Shown: positions 31,857-43,075 of the stretch, piece after piece
How the letters are laid out: each line of letters begins with the position of its first letter
Position numbering within the stretch: the first letter of the stretch is position 1
NCBI GenBank assembly: GCA_963281255.1
Contig: OY725490.1
Coordinates: 4,588,001 to 4,652,000 of the forward strand
Direction: 5' to 3'
DNA: 64,000 nucleotides
Source: Aphrocallistes beatrix
Taxonomy: Eukaryota; Porifera; Hexactinellida; Sceptrulophora; Aphrocallistidae
Notes under the pieces: generated by a model
What the model saw: the letters and a program-made list of their open reading frames with translations, nothing else
What the model was told of the DNA's origin: nothing
Databases searched by the model: none
Made by a program: the position numbers and the translations under genes

Positions 31857-32212
31857 TGTTGCGTGAAATTTCGAGACATTTGCTTAGAGTCATTATCAAG
31901 CTCTGATCTAATATTATGCAACTTGTAGTTCCTATTACAGAATGATATTTCACAAAACTTGATGATTTTGTTCTATTTTGATTCCAAATCCTAATCTATT
32001 TCTAGGATCACCGTATACATTATTGAGTTTGCGAAACAAAATTGAACAAAATCATCATGTTTTGTAAATATCATTCTGTAATAAGAACTATAATTTGGAT
32101 AATATATTAGATCAGAGCTTGCTAAGGCTGCTAAGCGGGTTTCTCAGAATTTCACGCAAGTTGTACATCGATGTACATCCTGTTATATGACGCCTCAGAA
32201 TTTCACGCAACA
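31857..32212. mobile_element. Palindromic MITE, 4-bp duplication GGTC
   Basis: Perfect inverted ends TGTTGCGTGAAATT, flanked by GGTC on both sides (31,853-31,856 and 32,213-32,216). Internal arms also pair (TATTACAGAATGATATTTCA against its complement near 32,070). The superfamily is not assigned; the TGT start and 4-bp duplication would suit Ginger-like elements. Confidence 0.75.
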
Positions 32213-32251
32213 GGTCTGACCCCTATTGGACATTAAAATGATGGCCAACTA

Positions 32252-32785
32252 TCCTTACTATTAAAACTCGATTAATGTGTCTGTAACGAATTGATTGAAG
32301 AACCTGCCGTGCACAGAAAGCTGATTTTTGGCATGTGGGAGTCTTTTGGCTATGGCTCCACTAAGTTATGAGCTCAGACGAGAATGTCGAATCATCATGG
32401 AATTATGAGGTCATTGTCACTTTTTTATAATTAGAAACTTTATCAAGGTTAACCTGAGTTGTTTGAATATAACGCAGCCATTTTAGGTGATAGAAGGCTG
32501 ATATTTTAATAGAATGTGTATATTATTATTATTCCTATGTAATACAACTATCATAAAAATGATGACTCATCATTCTGCAACAACATCATCATTACGCATC
32601 ATAAAATTCAAAATTGACAAATTTGGTGATTGTTCGAGTGACATCTATTTTAACAGTAAGACATACATATTTAGAGATGGTATCCTCTTTATGATAAATT
32701 AATGTGAGCCCAGGCGCCCAAAGGGCTCCTCCGGCGGACACAAACTGTCTGCCAGCCGCGCTGCATTGCCAGGCGAACGCGCTTG
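32252..32785 (+). mobile_element. Helitron-like copy H7, complete
   Basis: Starts TCCTTACTATTAAAACTC after A and ends GGCGAACGCGCTTG before T. Both TGACGTCA sites are mutated here (TATGAGGTCATTG; CAACAACATCATCA). It begins 35 bp right of the GGTC MITE. Confidence 0.9.
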
Positions 32786-34118
32786 TAATATTAAAAACCT
32801 TCAATCCCATTGGCTTGCAGAGTCATTATTGTGAATATCCTTCACAGCCAATCAGATTTTTTGTTTGAAGAAAGATTTTAATTTGTTTGTGTGGATTGAG
32901 TTAGGTCTAATCCCTATTGTTCAATAAATTCAAAACCAACTGTATTATTACAAATCTTCAATCTTATAATCCTACAAATTTGTCACTTTTTGATTCAAAG
33001 TGTGAATAATTCTTATTTTAATCTACGGAGTAATCCCAGGTTGTATTTTTTCATTGAATTAAGTATGTGCTAGGTATACTCTAAATTTAACATCTACACC
33101 ATCTCATCGCTCCGATTTGACGTGAAAAGAGTATTGATAAATGTGCAGCATCGTCATGTTTTTTAATGCTACATAGTACTAAGTTAACTAGCGTTAGTGC
33201 TTTCCGGATCTCTATGCCGTTTTAGACGCCGCATTTCTTTCAACGATTTGTACTATATTACTACTTATTCTATGGTGTTTTGATAAACCACTAAATTGAG
33301 TAACCGCCCAGAGATTTGGCTGCACTTTTTAGCTGCTGGATTAACTTGTTTGGATTTTGAAATTATAATTGTTGTCTTAATTTATTTGTATATAGGTGAT
33401 ATTAAGTAGAAAACATTCCTTTTATATTGATTATTTAAGTTTATATCTAAGAAAATTTCAGTTTCAAAATCACACTGTAGGATACAGTCATTAATTTGAA
33501 ATTTATAATGTAATTTTTTACCGTTTGTATAATTTGGACAGTGTTCTACATCAATTTTTTTATTTTTAGGGATCACTAGGATATGCCTAGATTATTTATT
33601 AGTTGTGGAAGGTCAAACACTTTCTTCAAAATCTTTAAAAAATATATGGTCTTCCAAACACTCGGATACAGATGCAAATGGTAGTTACTTTTATACTTAA
33701 TATTTATAATAATATTATTCTCCTTTTCTTTAATCAACCCTTATTCACACCATCCACCACTTCCCTTTAGTTTAACATTGATTAAAATCAATGCTTGTCA
33801 ATTGTGAAGAGTACAGCTTGTCTTCGCCTCAAGAGTCAATAAAGCATTGAAATCTCAATACTTTCATAATTTGGAATTCAATTCTCCTTTTTCGTTCAAA
33901 TTCTCATTTGATTAATCCTTAATTGTCAGGAACATTATACTAGTTATTGTGATTTTCAACAAATGTGGCACTGCCCACTCAATTAAAATAACTCGACAGT
34001 AATCATATTTATGATTGTGCGCTTGACCCTTAATAGTTACTCCTCTTTGTAAGTATAATGCATTCCTTTGCTGAACCATTACTATGGGAAAGCATTGATT
34101 TTTAGATCCGTCCCATTT
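32786..34118. other. Spacer, nothing recognised
   Basis: AT-rich; short frames only, no motif or repeat end I can support. Confidence 0.4.
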
Positions 34119-35035
34119 TGAGAGAAATTCATGTGAGCGAAACCCATTTGAGCGAAGTCGTAGTATATTAGGGGTCAACTCTTTAGCGAAGTCGTATATC
34201 AGCGACCAACTCTTTTAGCAACCGCCTAAAACAGCGAGATGAAGATTGAAGCTAATTATGTTAGATAAAAACGAAGATTGTGGTAATAAGCAATTGTCTT
34301 TATCTTACTTTAAACTAATATATGTACCTCCAAGCGCACAAATATATAAGCATTTCGACAATCTCCATGATAAAAATCACAAAAACATGGCATCCAGTTA
34401 AAAACTACTTTAAAGCAGAATTGTCCTGTGAATTATTATGTCTAATTGACTATTTTGAGAATAACTGGATTATTAGAATCCAGCATAAAATTTAGAATTT
34501 ACACGGAATTAAACGTAGGACAAATAACAATCTAGAAAGTTAGCACATGTGCTTAAATCGTACAATTGGTAAGTCACATGCTGATTTTTATGAGTTCGTG
34601 TTAAGATTGATTCGAGAGCAAGGAACAACGGAAACTCAATATCAAACTTCACTCAAATAACGTCCAGTATAAGCAAATTAATGAACGAATTGACATTCTT
34701 ACAAGGGGTTATACTTTGGGTATCAATAGTGCAGATGATTTCCTACTTGATAGCGCACAATTTGTCCCAATTACGAATATATCACTTTAACGAATGTCAT
34801 TACATTACTTTGCTTTTATTTTTTATGCTTACTGATTTCATTTTACATTATGTTCTATCTCACTAAGCTCTTCATCATGTTTGTACCCTTATCTAATTAA
34901 AAATACTTATTGTCATTATATTGTAACCATTCTCGTTGTTTTGGGGGTTCGCTAAAAGAGTTTGTCGTTGATATACACCTTTACTAAAATATGCGACTTC
35001 GCTCAAATGGGCTTTGCTCATATGAGTTTCGCTGA
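34119..35035. mobile_element. Non-autonomous DNA transposon with long inverted ends
   Basis: About 110 bp at the left (ATGTGAGCGAAACCCATTTG, then GAGCGAAGTCG) pairs imperfectly with the right end (CGACTTCGCTCAAATGGGC). GCGAAGTCG and ACTCTTTTAGC motifs repeat in each arm. There is no ORF of note between and no convincing target duplication. The superfamily is unknown. Confidence 0.75.
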
Positions 35036-36015
35036 GTGTGAGGAAAAGCCGATTTTTATTCTAAATCTACCGCTGATATTGAGATTAATCATTTTCTAGT
35101 ATAGTATGATACTTCATTAGAAATTTCGCTTCGGTACGATTTACACAAAAAATAAATGGGTTTATACTAGTTTTAAAATTAAATCTTGCAAAGGAGCACA
35201 AATGTAAAAATTTCCCAATAAGCGCTATTTTGAGGAAAAAATATTTTAAATTTTTTATTTAACTCAAACTACCAAAAGCCTTTGGGTGTAATATTTCACT
35301 ATAAATTCTCCTCAGAAAAATAACTAAAATCAAATTCTGTTATTTATACTTGCCAAATATACTTGTTTGTATGTAGTAGTTAACTTATATTATACCCTCT
35401 ACATTATTTATTCTTTTTTTAGTTTGCCGACTATACTATGTATAGTGGCCAACTTCTGAAATGAGTCCCCTCTCTATTTTTTTTGTCTTTTATAACGGAT
35501 TTTGTGTAATACCATAAGTCTGAAAAGAATAAAAATGGACAGAATGTGTAGACTTTTGATAGGCAGACGAAGTTACTATACGACTTTTTGATCTAACAGT
35601 TCGCGACACATTGAGATAACTTTTAAAGTGCAATCAAGCTTAAACTCCGAATTTATGAATGCAACCTTATCTTTTTGCCGCATAAGGTACATAATACAAA
35701 TAATAACACTTTCTGCAGTTGCAGAAATTTTCTATGACGTACTGTTTTTTTACAATCCTGATTCTAAATTAATTTTTCTTTTTACATGATGTAATACCAA
35801 TAGATTTCTATTGTTCTGGAATTAACACCTTTTACCTGAAACTAATGTTAGATTTGAGCTTGTGAGAGCTTAATTTTAATTTTTCTTTTTCATTGATTCG
35901 AGTTCACAATTATTAAGAACCTGTTTAAACAAGGTACAGTGTATAGATCTCAAGTATGTTACAAAATTACTGAGCTAGATTAATCATATCCATATAAGGA
36001 TTTTATTCTACATAA
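35036..36015. other. Spacer, nothing recognised
   Basis: AT-rich, no supported feature. Confidence 0.4.
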
Positions 36016-36664
36016 GGTAAACCATGGCCTACTTAACTCATACCTCACAGTAGAATGTGAAATTTGGACCAGAGATGCGATCGAAGCCGAACAATGAAAT
36101 ACCAACTTTTCAATATTTTGTGGTAATTTTAGTACACTAATGATTTGAGTGATAGCCTTGAGCGTTCACATTTGATCTAACTCATTAATTTCTATTTTAA
36201 ATGTCTCCATCATACTATACTATATTGAGTATTGAAGTGATATCATATATTTCATTTAAATAATCGAAATAAATAAGACAATCACAATTAATAATGTATT
36301 AAAACAGTTTAACAATACATAAACTTTCTTTCGATCATTTTTCCGCTGTTGTTGTCTCCGATTAACATATTGATGGTTGAGTTACTGGCGTGTGAGAAAG
36401 GTTGGCCGCGCTTACAGCTGAACTAAATAAAGAAAAGTTAAACACATACTATTTTAAAATATAAGGATATTAAGAGTTAAATTTTTTCAATTTACGTTTT
36501 TCAATCCCTCTACATACTACCATGGAATTATAATCTTTACTTTGTTAGCTATCATACAATTTCCTGAAACAAATAACAACCTACGTAGAATCGAAAAACG
36601 AGGGAATTGCAGGAAGGACATGTATTTTCCCAGACATCACAATCATTGCTATCTACTATTGAGC

Positions 36665-37090
36665 TTAAAGCAGCTCGACTAGAATTTTCCTCGCTGGCCC
36701 TTCTACTAATGCATTTACCAACTCTATATTATTCTGAATGATTGAGAATATTTTCCAGAGCGTAACAATTGATTCCAAAAAGACCTCTGAAGGATATTTT
36801 AGTTTTCCACGGTCAGAAAGTTCCAGTAGTCTATACTGAGATAAAAACGCTTCGTCAACTAGTATATCTTTATCGATGGTTAGCATATCCAGACATAAGA
36901 GACATGGTTGAATTCTTTTTAAATATTGGTGTGCGGAGTACCCTGCAATGAAAGCTAAAGATTGTAAAGTTGGTATATCGCAATCAATGATGGATAAATC
37001 TGCTATTTCATTTAAGAAGGGATCAAGGTTAATCTCAAGTTCCGAAGAGGAACTATCCTTAGTAGAAAAGGACTGAATAAATTCCTGCAC
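36665..37090 (-). pseudogene. P-element transposase, C-terminal block (P1)
   Basis: The 141-residue open frame reads LQSLAFIAGYSAHQYLKR, CLLCLDMLTIDKDILVD, YRLLELSDRGKLKYPSEV and GPARKILVELL. These blocks recur at the C-terminus of THAP9/P-type transposases and in P2 at 52,980-53,350. The frame is open and well preserved, ending in a natural stop. It is listed as a pseudogene only because the upstream part of the gene is deleted. Confidence 0.8.
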
Positions 37091-37241
37091 AGAATAATTA
37101 CTAGCATCAGATTGGTAGGAAATAGTTTTAGGATGCTAGAAACTTTCAGACGACGTTCACTTTCTAATATTTGTGAGAAACATGGTAATTAGCACCTGAC
37201 ATCATACGATAAAGTCCAAAATGGTGCTCTAAAGGATCTGT

Positions 37242-37472
37242 CTACAAGAAAGACGTCAAGAGGTAAGAATTACCACAATTGCCTGTTAGATGATTAGTTA
37301 TTTGAGGCAGCACAAGGCAGGCATGTCTTAAGCTGGTAAAGGTCTGTTTACTTAACTTTCCCTCTTTATCAGGGAGTGATAGCCGATGAAAAAGATCGTC
37401 ATTGAAAGAAAAAGGGCGAGATAGTGGATCATTCAAACGAATATGTTTAAAAGGAACGTTTACATTGAACAT
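37242..37472 (-). pseudogene. P-element transposase, middle block (P1)
   Basis: The open frame ending in KEGKLSKQTFTSLRHACLVL, then PQITNHLTGNCG, aligns with 52,640-52,760 of P2 (DKGGKLSVQTFTSFKHACLV). It is followed by a frameshift before the C-terminal block. The DDE-like catalytic core upstream has been lost. Confidence 0.75.
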
Positions 37473-37702
37473 TTTCCAAAAGAAAAGTGAAATTCAATAA
37501 ATTCTGAAGTATTGTTTCTATACTGCGGACAACGTTGTTCGTTTTGAATAGTTGTCGGATATCACTTAGGCAACTGAGCGAATGTGGAAAAATCACATTT
37601 TTTCAAAAGGCCTTGATAGAAAGATCGAACGTTACTACCAAATAAACATCAACTAGTATACTAGAATTCTCTAAACTAGGACGCATAAAAATCAAGCTAT
37701 GT

Positions 37703-38155
37703 TCATCTGGGTACCATAATGACCATGCAGCTAACCTTGAATCTCTCTTTTTCTTCTGCATCAGAACTCAGGCTAAGTGTCAAAGCTTGATTGAGGAACT
37801 CGTCATCTTTTGAGTCGAGAGACCGACGACTTCGCTTAGCTGCAGATTGGGAGTAGTATGAGGGACATCCTGGTAGAAAGACTGGTACAGCATCATCCCT
37901 CAGTTTTGGGTTCACTCTAGGGATTTCGCGAAAAGTACTTTCTCCGTTGGGAACCTTGTGCGTGTACTCGATATCTTCAGTCCTAAATTGCTTCACGCAG
38001 ACGTAAACAGCCTTTAACTCTATATCATCTCTGCGGAGTGCCCGAACCCAAGAGTGTCTAAGTTGATCTGGTTTCTGCGGCATCTTGAAAAGAGTTACAC
38101 GATCCTCAGACTTGTAATTACTCTTGCAACCAGGTGCCGAGCAACTGGTCGGCAT
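37703..38155 (-). CDS. THAP-domain N-terminus of P1 transposase
   Basis: The 150-residue open frame starts MPTSCSAPGCKSNYKSED, a THAP zinc-finger start (Cys-x4-Cys), then TLFKMPQKPDQLRHSWVRAL and VYVCVKQF. In THAP fingers the second Cys pair is C-x2-H-F; here the His codon is CAA (Gln), so one zinc ligand is missing. A linker with YYSQSAAKRSRRSLDSKD (likely nuclear localisation) follows. The frame ends just after a partial SLWYPDE block, which continues in another frame (LIFMRPSLEN). It could make a DNA-binding fragment only if zinc binding tolerates the change. Confidence 0.8.
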   Translation of the reverse strand: MPTSCSAPGCKSNYKSEDRVTLFKMPQKPDQLRHSWVRALRRDDIELKAVYVCVKQFRTEDIEYTHKVPNGESTFREIPRVNPKLRDDAVPVFLPGCPSYYSQSAAKRSRRSLDSKDDEFLNQALTLSLSSDAEEKERFKVSCMVIMVPR

Positions 38156-38866
38156 TTCAAATGTAAGTATGTAGCTAGTGCAAAAAAAGAAATGTATGTC
38201 AATATTTCTTATTATGATTAAATTATAAATGAATGCTATTTTTACAAATTAAAGTATATACGAACATGATTGTATGAAAATGTTATGGGTAAGTAATTGT
38301 GAATAGATAAACATGAATAAAATATTGTGGTTAATTAACAATTACCGGCTTCGACTGCATCCTTGGTACATTATTTCCATTCTACTGTGAGGCCTGAGCT
38401 GAGTTAAGTAGGCCATGGGTAAACCTAATAACTTGACACTGAAAAGTGATCTTCACTCCAAATAATAAATATATATATGTCTGTCGAAAGGGATGGTGAC
38501 TCTTCCACACAAAAATGTTGAATTTGCATTATTATGCAATACGATGTTTTCCAAAAGCATTTTCTTAAAATATTAGGATTTTCACACCTCGAGAGGTGTT
38601 AAAAGCATAACTTTAAAACGAGAAGAGAGAGATATTTGGTATTTTGATAAGAATTTGTTCATTAGCCGATGCACGACCTTTGTGTATAAAATATGTATAT
38701 TACATTTTCCTTTCAATCACTCTTTCTAGACATCTCAATTTTCCAATTCCAAAAAGATATACAGTGTGATTCAAAAGATCTCCACAATAAATTTTACTTC
38801 ATTGATTTGATTAGAATAATTTATTAAGTTTAGAAATGAACACTATTCAGTGCATATAAGATATCA

Positions 38867-38894
38867 TCCTTACTATTAAAACTCGATTAATGTT

Positions 38895-38954
<60 letters not shown>

Positions 38955-39187
38955 TGTAACGAACTGATTGAAGAAACTGTCGGGCACGGAGAGCTGATTA
39001 TTTGGGCATGGGAGTCTTTTGGCTATGGCCCCACTAAATTCTGAGTTCAGACAAAAATCTCGACTCATCCTTTTTAGTAATTAGAAATTTCAGATTTTCG
39101 ACTATAACTCAGCCATTTCAGGTGATAGAATGTTGAAATTTTAATAGAATGTGATATTAATATTTCTCACATCTGATACAATTATCT
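38867..39187 (+). mobile_element. Helitron-like copy H8, 5' part, with (TA)n
   Basis: Starts TCCTTACTATTAAAACTC after A, with a (TA)n run at 38,897-38,951, and follows the family to 'cacatctgatacaattatc', where it changes into unrelated sequence. There is no 3' end of its own. Confidence 0.85.
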
Positions 39188-39294
39188 AAAAGTCGGTCGA
39201 CAGACCGATAGTGCAGCTCCAGGAAGTGACTCGAAGGAACATGTAATATAAATATCGGATTACATCGTGAATTACTAATCTTACGGCATTCTAA

Positions 39295-39700
39295 GTGTGA
39301 AATTTGGAATCTACATATTAAAATACCCTATATTTGCCATTGAGAGCTAGCTTTTAGCTCAAAATAAGTTTTTTTTCAAAGGTGTGAAAATATGTATATA
39401 TCAATATGTTAATAACTCATAAAATATTCATATTATTACTTTCAAAGTGTTAAAATCGGAATCTACATATTAAAATACCCTATATCAGCCGTTGAAAACT
39501 CGCTTTTAGCTCCAAATAAGTTTTTTTTAAAAAGGTGTGAAAATATGTACATATACATATGCTAGAAACTCATAAAATATTCATATTATTACTTTCAAAG
39601 TGCGAAAATCGGATCATACGTGGTGAAATACCCTACATTAGTCGTTGAAATCTTACTTATATCTTTAAACAAAGCTTTGCAGTGGATGTGTTAAAATATG
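39295..39700. repeat. Tandem repeat, period about 153 bp, 2.6 units
   Basis: Units begin near 39,295, 39,447 and 39,600 with GTGT(G/T)AAAATCGGAATC-like text, share 'aaataccctatat' and 'aataagttttttt', and end with CATATTATTACTTTCAAA. The array is immediately followed by the 5' end of Helitron-like copy H9. Confidence 0.85.
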
Positions 39701-39706
39701 AATATA

Positions 39707-40017
39707 TCCTTATTATTAAAACTCGATTAATGTTTGTATATACGTATATATATATCTGTAACGAATTGATTGAAGAAACTGCCGGTCACAGAAAACTGAT
39801 TTTTGGCATGTGGGATTCTTTTGGCTATGGCTCCAGTAAGTTCTGAGCTCAGAGCAAAATGTCGACTCATCATGGAATTATGACGTCATTGTCACATTTT
39901 TAAAAGTTAAGCAATACGGTTATTCGAGCATAACTCAGCCATTATAGGAGATAGAAGTCTGAAATTTTAATAGAATCTGTATACTAACGAGCTGCGCAAT
40001 CGAGCGAAGCGCTTTTG
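39707..40017 (+). mobile_element. Helitron-like copy H9, internally deleted
   Basis: Starts TCCTTATTATTAAAACTC after A and ends GAAGCGCTTTTG before T. The centre is deleted, from the second TGACGTCA region to the terminal CTGCGCAATCGAGCGAAGC. It is about 311 bp long. Confidence 0.88.
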
Positions 40018-40736
40018 TTTAATATATTTTTGAAATATTATATTCCTGGAATCCCAATAATAACGCAACGTCATTCTCAATAAGAACAACAACAATTGTT
40101 CAAATATAATTATAGAATGTGCCTAGAATTCGATATTTCCTTTTTCTATACACACGACGTTTGTGATCCTCCTTAGCGAATATATTCAGAAAAACAGGCA
40201 ATTGGATTTCAAAATAATTAGATTAAGCCTGATAATTTTCAAGGAAAAAAATTCGGTTTTAGATTCACTTGTCTATGTATAATCCTTCAGTAAAATATTT
40301 TGCACTTTTGGATCATACTGTATTATTGTAAGATTGAGGTTCAATGATAAAAATGAAATTGAGAATCTTTGAAACTATTAACTTTAAAAAAAGTGCGAAA
40401 CGTTTATTTAAAAAAATTAGTTTTAAAAATAGAAGAAACACAAAGCTTGTATCTTTTGTACTAATAATATTGTGACACCGCAAAGGAGTATCTAGTTTAA
40501 TATTTTCATAAAACTCCTAGAATAATTCTTAGAATTCGCTAAGAATGATAAATCTTGAACTCAAATTTGTTTTATTGAATAAAAACCTGGTATATTTCGT
40601 ATTAAGTATCGATGGAGATAACGCACTAGAATTAGTTCTTGTACAAATAATGTTATAATGCTACTAGTAAGTTTGACTCCGCATCTACAAGATAATTACT
40701 GCATAGACATCCTAACCCAGTTTATTCCCATTACAG

Positions 40737-40918
40737 GTTGGGAATTGCTTCCATTCATAATTGCTAGAGTTGCCGTAGAAATGGAACTACCATTCCCATC
40801 ACATTCTCACAGGATTTATGTGGGATTACATATGGGAATGCCCATTTTATTAATTATTCTGGGTACTACAAACACATTTTGGTTCATTAGCAATTATCTT
40901 ATCAATAATGTGAAATAA
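40737..40918 (+). CDS. Possible terminal exon of a membrane-protein gene (TLC-like)
   Basis: A good splice acceptor (TTTATTCCCATTACAG) precedes an open frame of about 60 codons ending in TAA. It reads WELLPFIIARVAVEMELPF, then GMPILLIILGTTNTFWFISN: two hydrophobic segments with an NTFWF motif. The order 'F..ARV......H......L...N..WF' resembles the last two membrane helices of TLC-domain (TRAM/LAG1/CLN8) proteins, but this is a weak resemblance from memory. No upstream exon was identified. The alternative is a chance hydrophobic frame. Confidence 0.3.
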
Positions 40919-41730
40919 GTGTAAAGAATGATAATTGCAATTGGTTTTTGAGTATATTATATCATATATCTCAGATTAAAATAATTTAGAGTTATCAGTT
41001 TTGCGCCAAAAAATGAATCACATATATAGTAGGTTTTAGATGCATTTTCGCACATATGAGAATTGCGAGATTTCCAGGATCTATTTTTTCGACTTATCTT
41101 TGTCAATATTATTATTGCAACTAGATAAAAATGTCCTCGATAAGAGGAGACAACACCGAGAAAAAATTGAGGGAACGCCGCCGTAGAAATAAAAACGAAC
41201 CTTTTCAAGAAGAATTCACATCATTGACATCAGCAGTGGGATTACATTAGAGTGTATATTTTCCAACTTAGATGGTATTTGATCTCCAATATTGCTAAAC
41301 ATTTAGTATTTGACTCGATATGATTCAAAAACTGTAAAAGAGATCACTGGAATGTGCAAGTATCTGTGGTTGCTGATACTTTGATTTTGAACTCTTATCA
41401 AGTACTAATCTAAGTAGACTGATCGTTTATTTTTTTATCAACAAAATCAAATAAGCACGCTTCCTTCATACAACCGTCTGAATACAGTATATTATTATCA
41501 AATGGGATTGCATCGTTTTCGACAGATGATATTAAGCTGTAAATTTTGAATAAATTCGATATCAGTGAACAATGCAACTATTTAGGATAACGAATCTTTT
41601 AATATGCGCAAACATTATTCCTCATATCCACACTCAAATGGCCTGCTGTTTTGCTTGAAATCCGAAGCGTTGGCAATAACAACTACCTTTCTGTAAATTT
41701 CAATTTAAGACTTATATAATTCAAAATATA
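40919..41730. other. Spacer, nothing recognised
   Basis: AT-rich, no supported feature. Confidence 0.4.
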
Positions 41731-41732
41731 TA

Positions 41733-42210
41733 CACTAAGCGGACAAAAGTATTTCAACACTTGATTCTTTCGCATACAAATAATACTAAATCGGATTATT
41801 TCATGAAGGGCAATACGTTCAAATTCAAAGAGATACTAAAAATCTGATTTCAGATTCGAAATCTACACATTCGAATTAGTCATAGTTGAACATAACTAAT
41901 AAATTACTCGACTCAATGAACAATCTTATCAGCCTGAGCCACCATAGGTAATTCATTGCCATCATGTATAGTGGTCAAAATGGGTGTATGTGGCATAAGG
42001 TGGCACTGATTGATAATTACAAAAGTTAGGGATGAATGATAGATTAGAAAAATTATCCTCTGACTAATTTGAATGCGTATTATTCGAATCTGGAATCCGA
42101 ATAGCTGTATCACATACCGTTTAGAAGTAACCATCTTCATGAATAGACCCATTTTAGTATTATTTGTATGGGAAATAATCAAGTGTTGAAATACTTTTGT
42201 CCGCTTAGTG
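41733..42210. mobile_element. Palindromic Tc1/mariner-type MITE, TA duplication
   Basis: Perfect-looking ends CACTAAGCGGACAAAAGTAT and complement, with TA at 41,731-41,732 and 42,211-42,212. It forms a long hairpin and shares its interior with the MITEs at 20,892 and 59,451 (for example GATTCGAAATCTACACATTC; TGTGGCATAAGGTGGCACTG). Confidence 0.92.
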
Positions 42211-42212
42211 TA

Positions 42213-43075
42213 AATGCAGCGTTGGAACAGTTTTTGCGTTCTGTATTATTTCTTATTTTGCTTTACATAAGTTCAGAGGAGTTAGATTGTTAAAAACTTC
42301 ATAGTCTGTTTCAAAAGTATTGGTCTTTTTGCAAATTCAAAAATTCATCTGTCAATTGAGTTCAATGAAGTTTCTCATGTGTCATATTACCCAGTCTTGT
42401 TGCATATTATGTCCACAAATCAAGTCTTAATTTAAGAAAGCCATCTTTATAATTGCATTTTATGAAATGCCCTTTGAAAACTCTTCTCTATGGGAAAAAT
42501 AACAATTTCAAAATCAAGTTCGTCAAAGCTGATTTGTTTCATATTTCTCGTTTTTCAATTTCTTCTTTAACCGTATTAGCTTCTATAATGACTCAATTTG
42601 ATCAAAGGAAGGCGATGAAAAGGTTAATTGATGCAGGGACTACAGGAAATATTTCGCGAAAGCATTGGAAGACCAATGAGGATCTTTTTGAATATAATCA
42701 CTAATTCAGATAAAAATAGCTTGGAACACTAAAAACTCTGGGATGCACTAGAGTTACTAGCTTTGCGCACAAATAATCAGTCATAAGAACTCTAAACTGT
42801 TTCTCAAAGATGTACAGGGTGACAAATAAGTTATGTTACAAGCTTGATTAGGTATAACATTTCATTTATTCAAACAAAACGTAGTTATTATGGTGTTTAG
42901 AGATTGTAATTCGAATATTTCCAATGACTTTAAAAGATTTTTCTAGTCTAAGACTTAGAACTGTGTTTCATAGGGCGAATTTTGTGAAAGAACTAATTTG
43001 TGTTGACTCTCAGCCAAAATCCCGCGCCAGAGCCCACTGCTTTTAAAATTAACTTTCCAAAAAATGTGCCTAGTA
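42213..43075. other. Spacer with a mariner-like end motif
   Basis: TACAGGGTGACAAATAAGTT at about 42,814 looks like a mariner-type terminus, but no partner was found. Nothing else recognised. Confidence 0.4.

Larger units (their letters stand above)
36024..38417 (-). mobile_element. P element P1, internally deleted, duplication GGTAAACC
   Basis: The inverted ends ATGGCCTACTTAACTCA and, from the right, CATGGCCTACTTAACTCA are flanked by GGTAAACC at 36,016-36,023 and 38,418-38,425. The 8-bp duplication and THAP-domain transposase identify the P superfamily. The minus strand holds a THAP exon (38,155 to 37,703), a linking fragment, and two C-terminal blocks. The middle of the transposase present in P2 is missing between about 37,600 and 37,472, so P1 is a deletion derivative. 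Confidence 0.92.
38762..40320. mobile_element. mariner-type MITE split by a Helitron-like insertion
   Basis: The left end CAGTGTGATTCAAAAGATCT and right end complement CAGTATGATCCAAAAGTGC are flanked by TA (38,760-38,761; 40,321-40,322). Without the insert at 38,867-40,017 it would be about 408 bp and align with the MITEs at 44,445-45,020 and 63,637 onwards. Confidence 0.85.
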
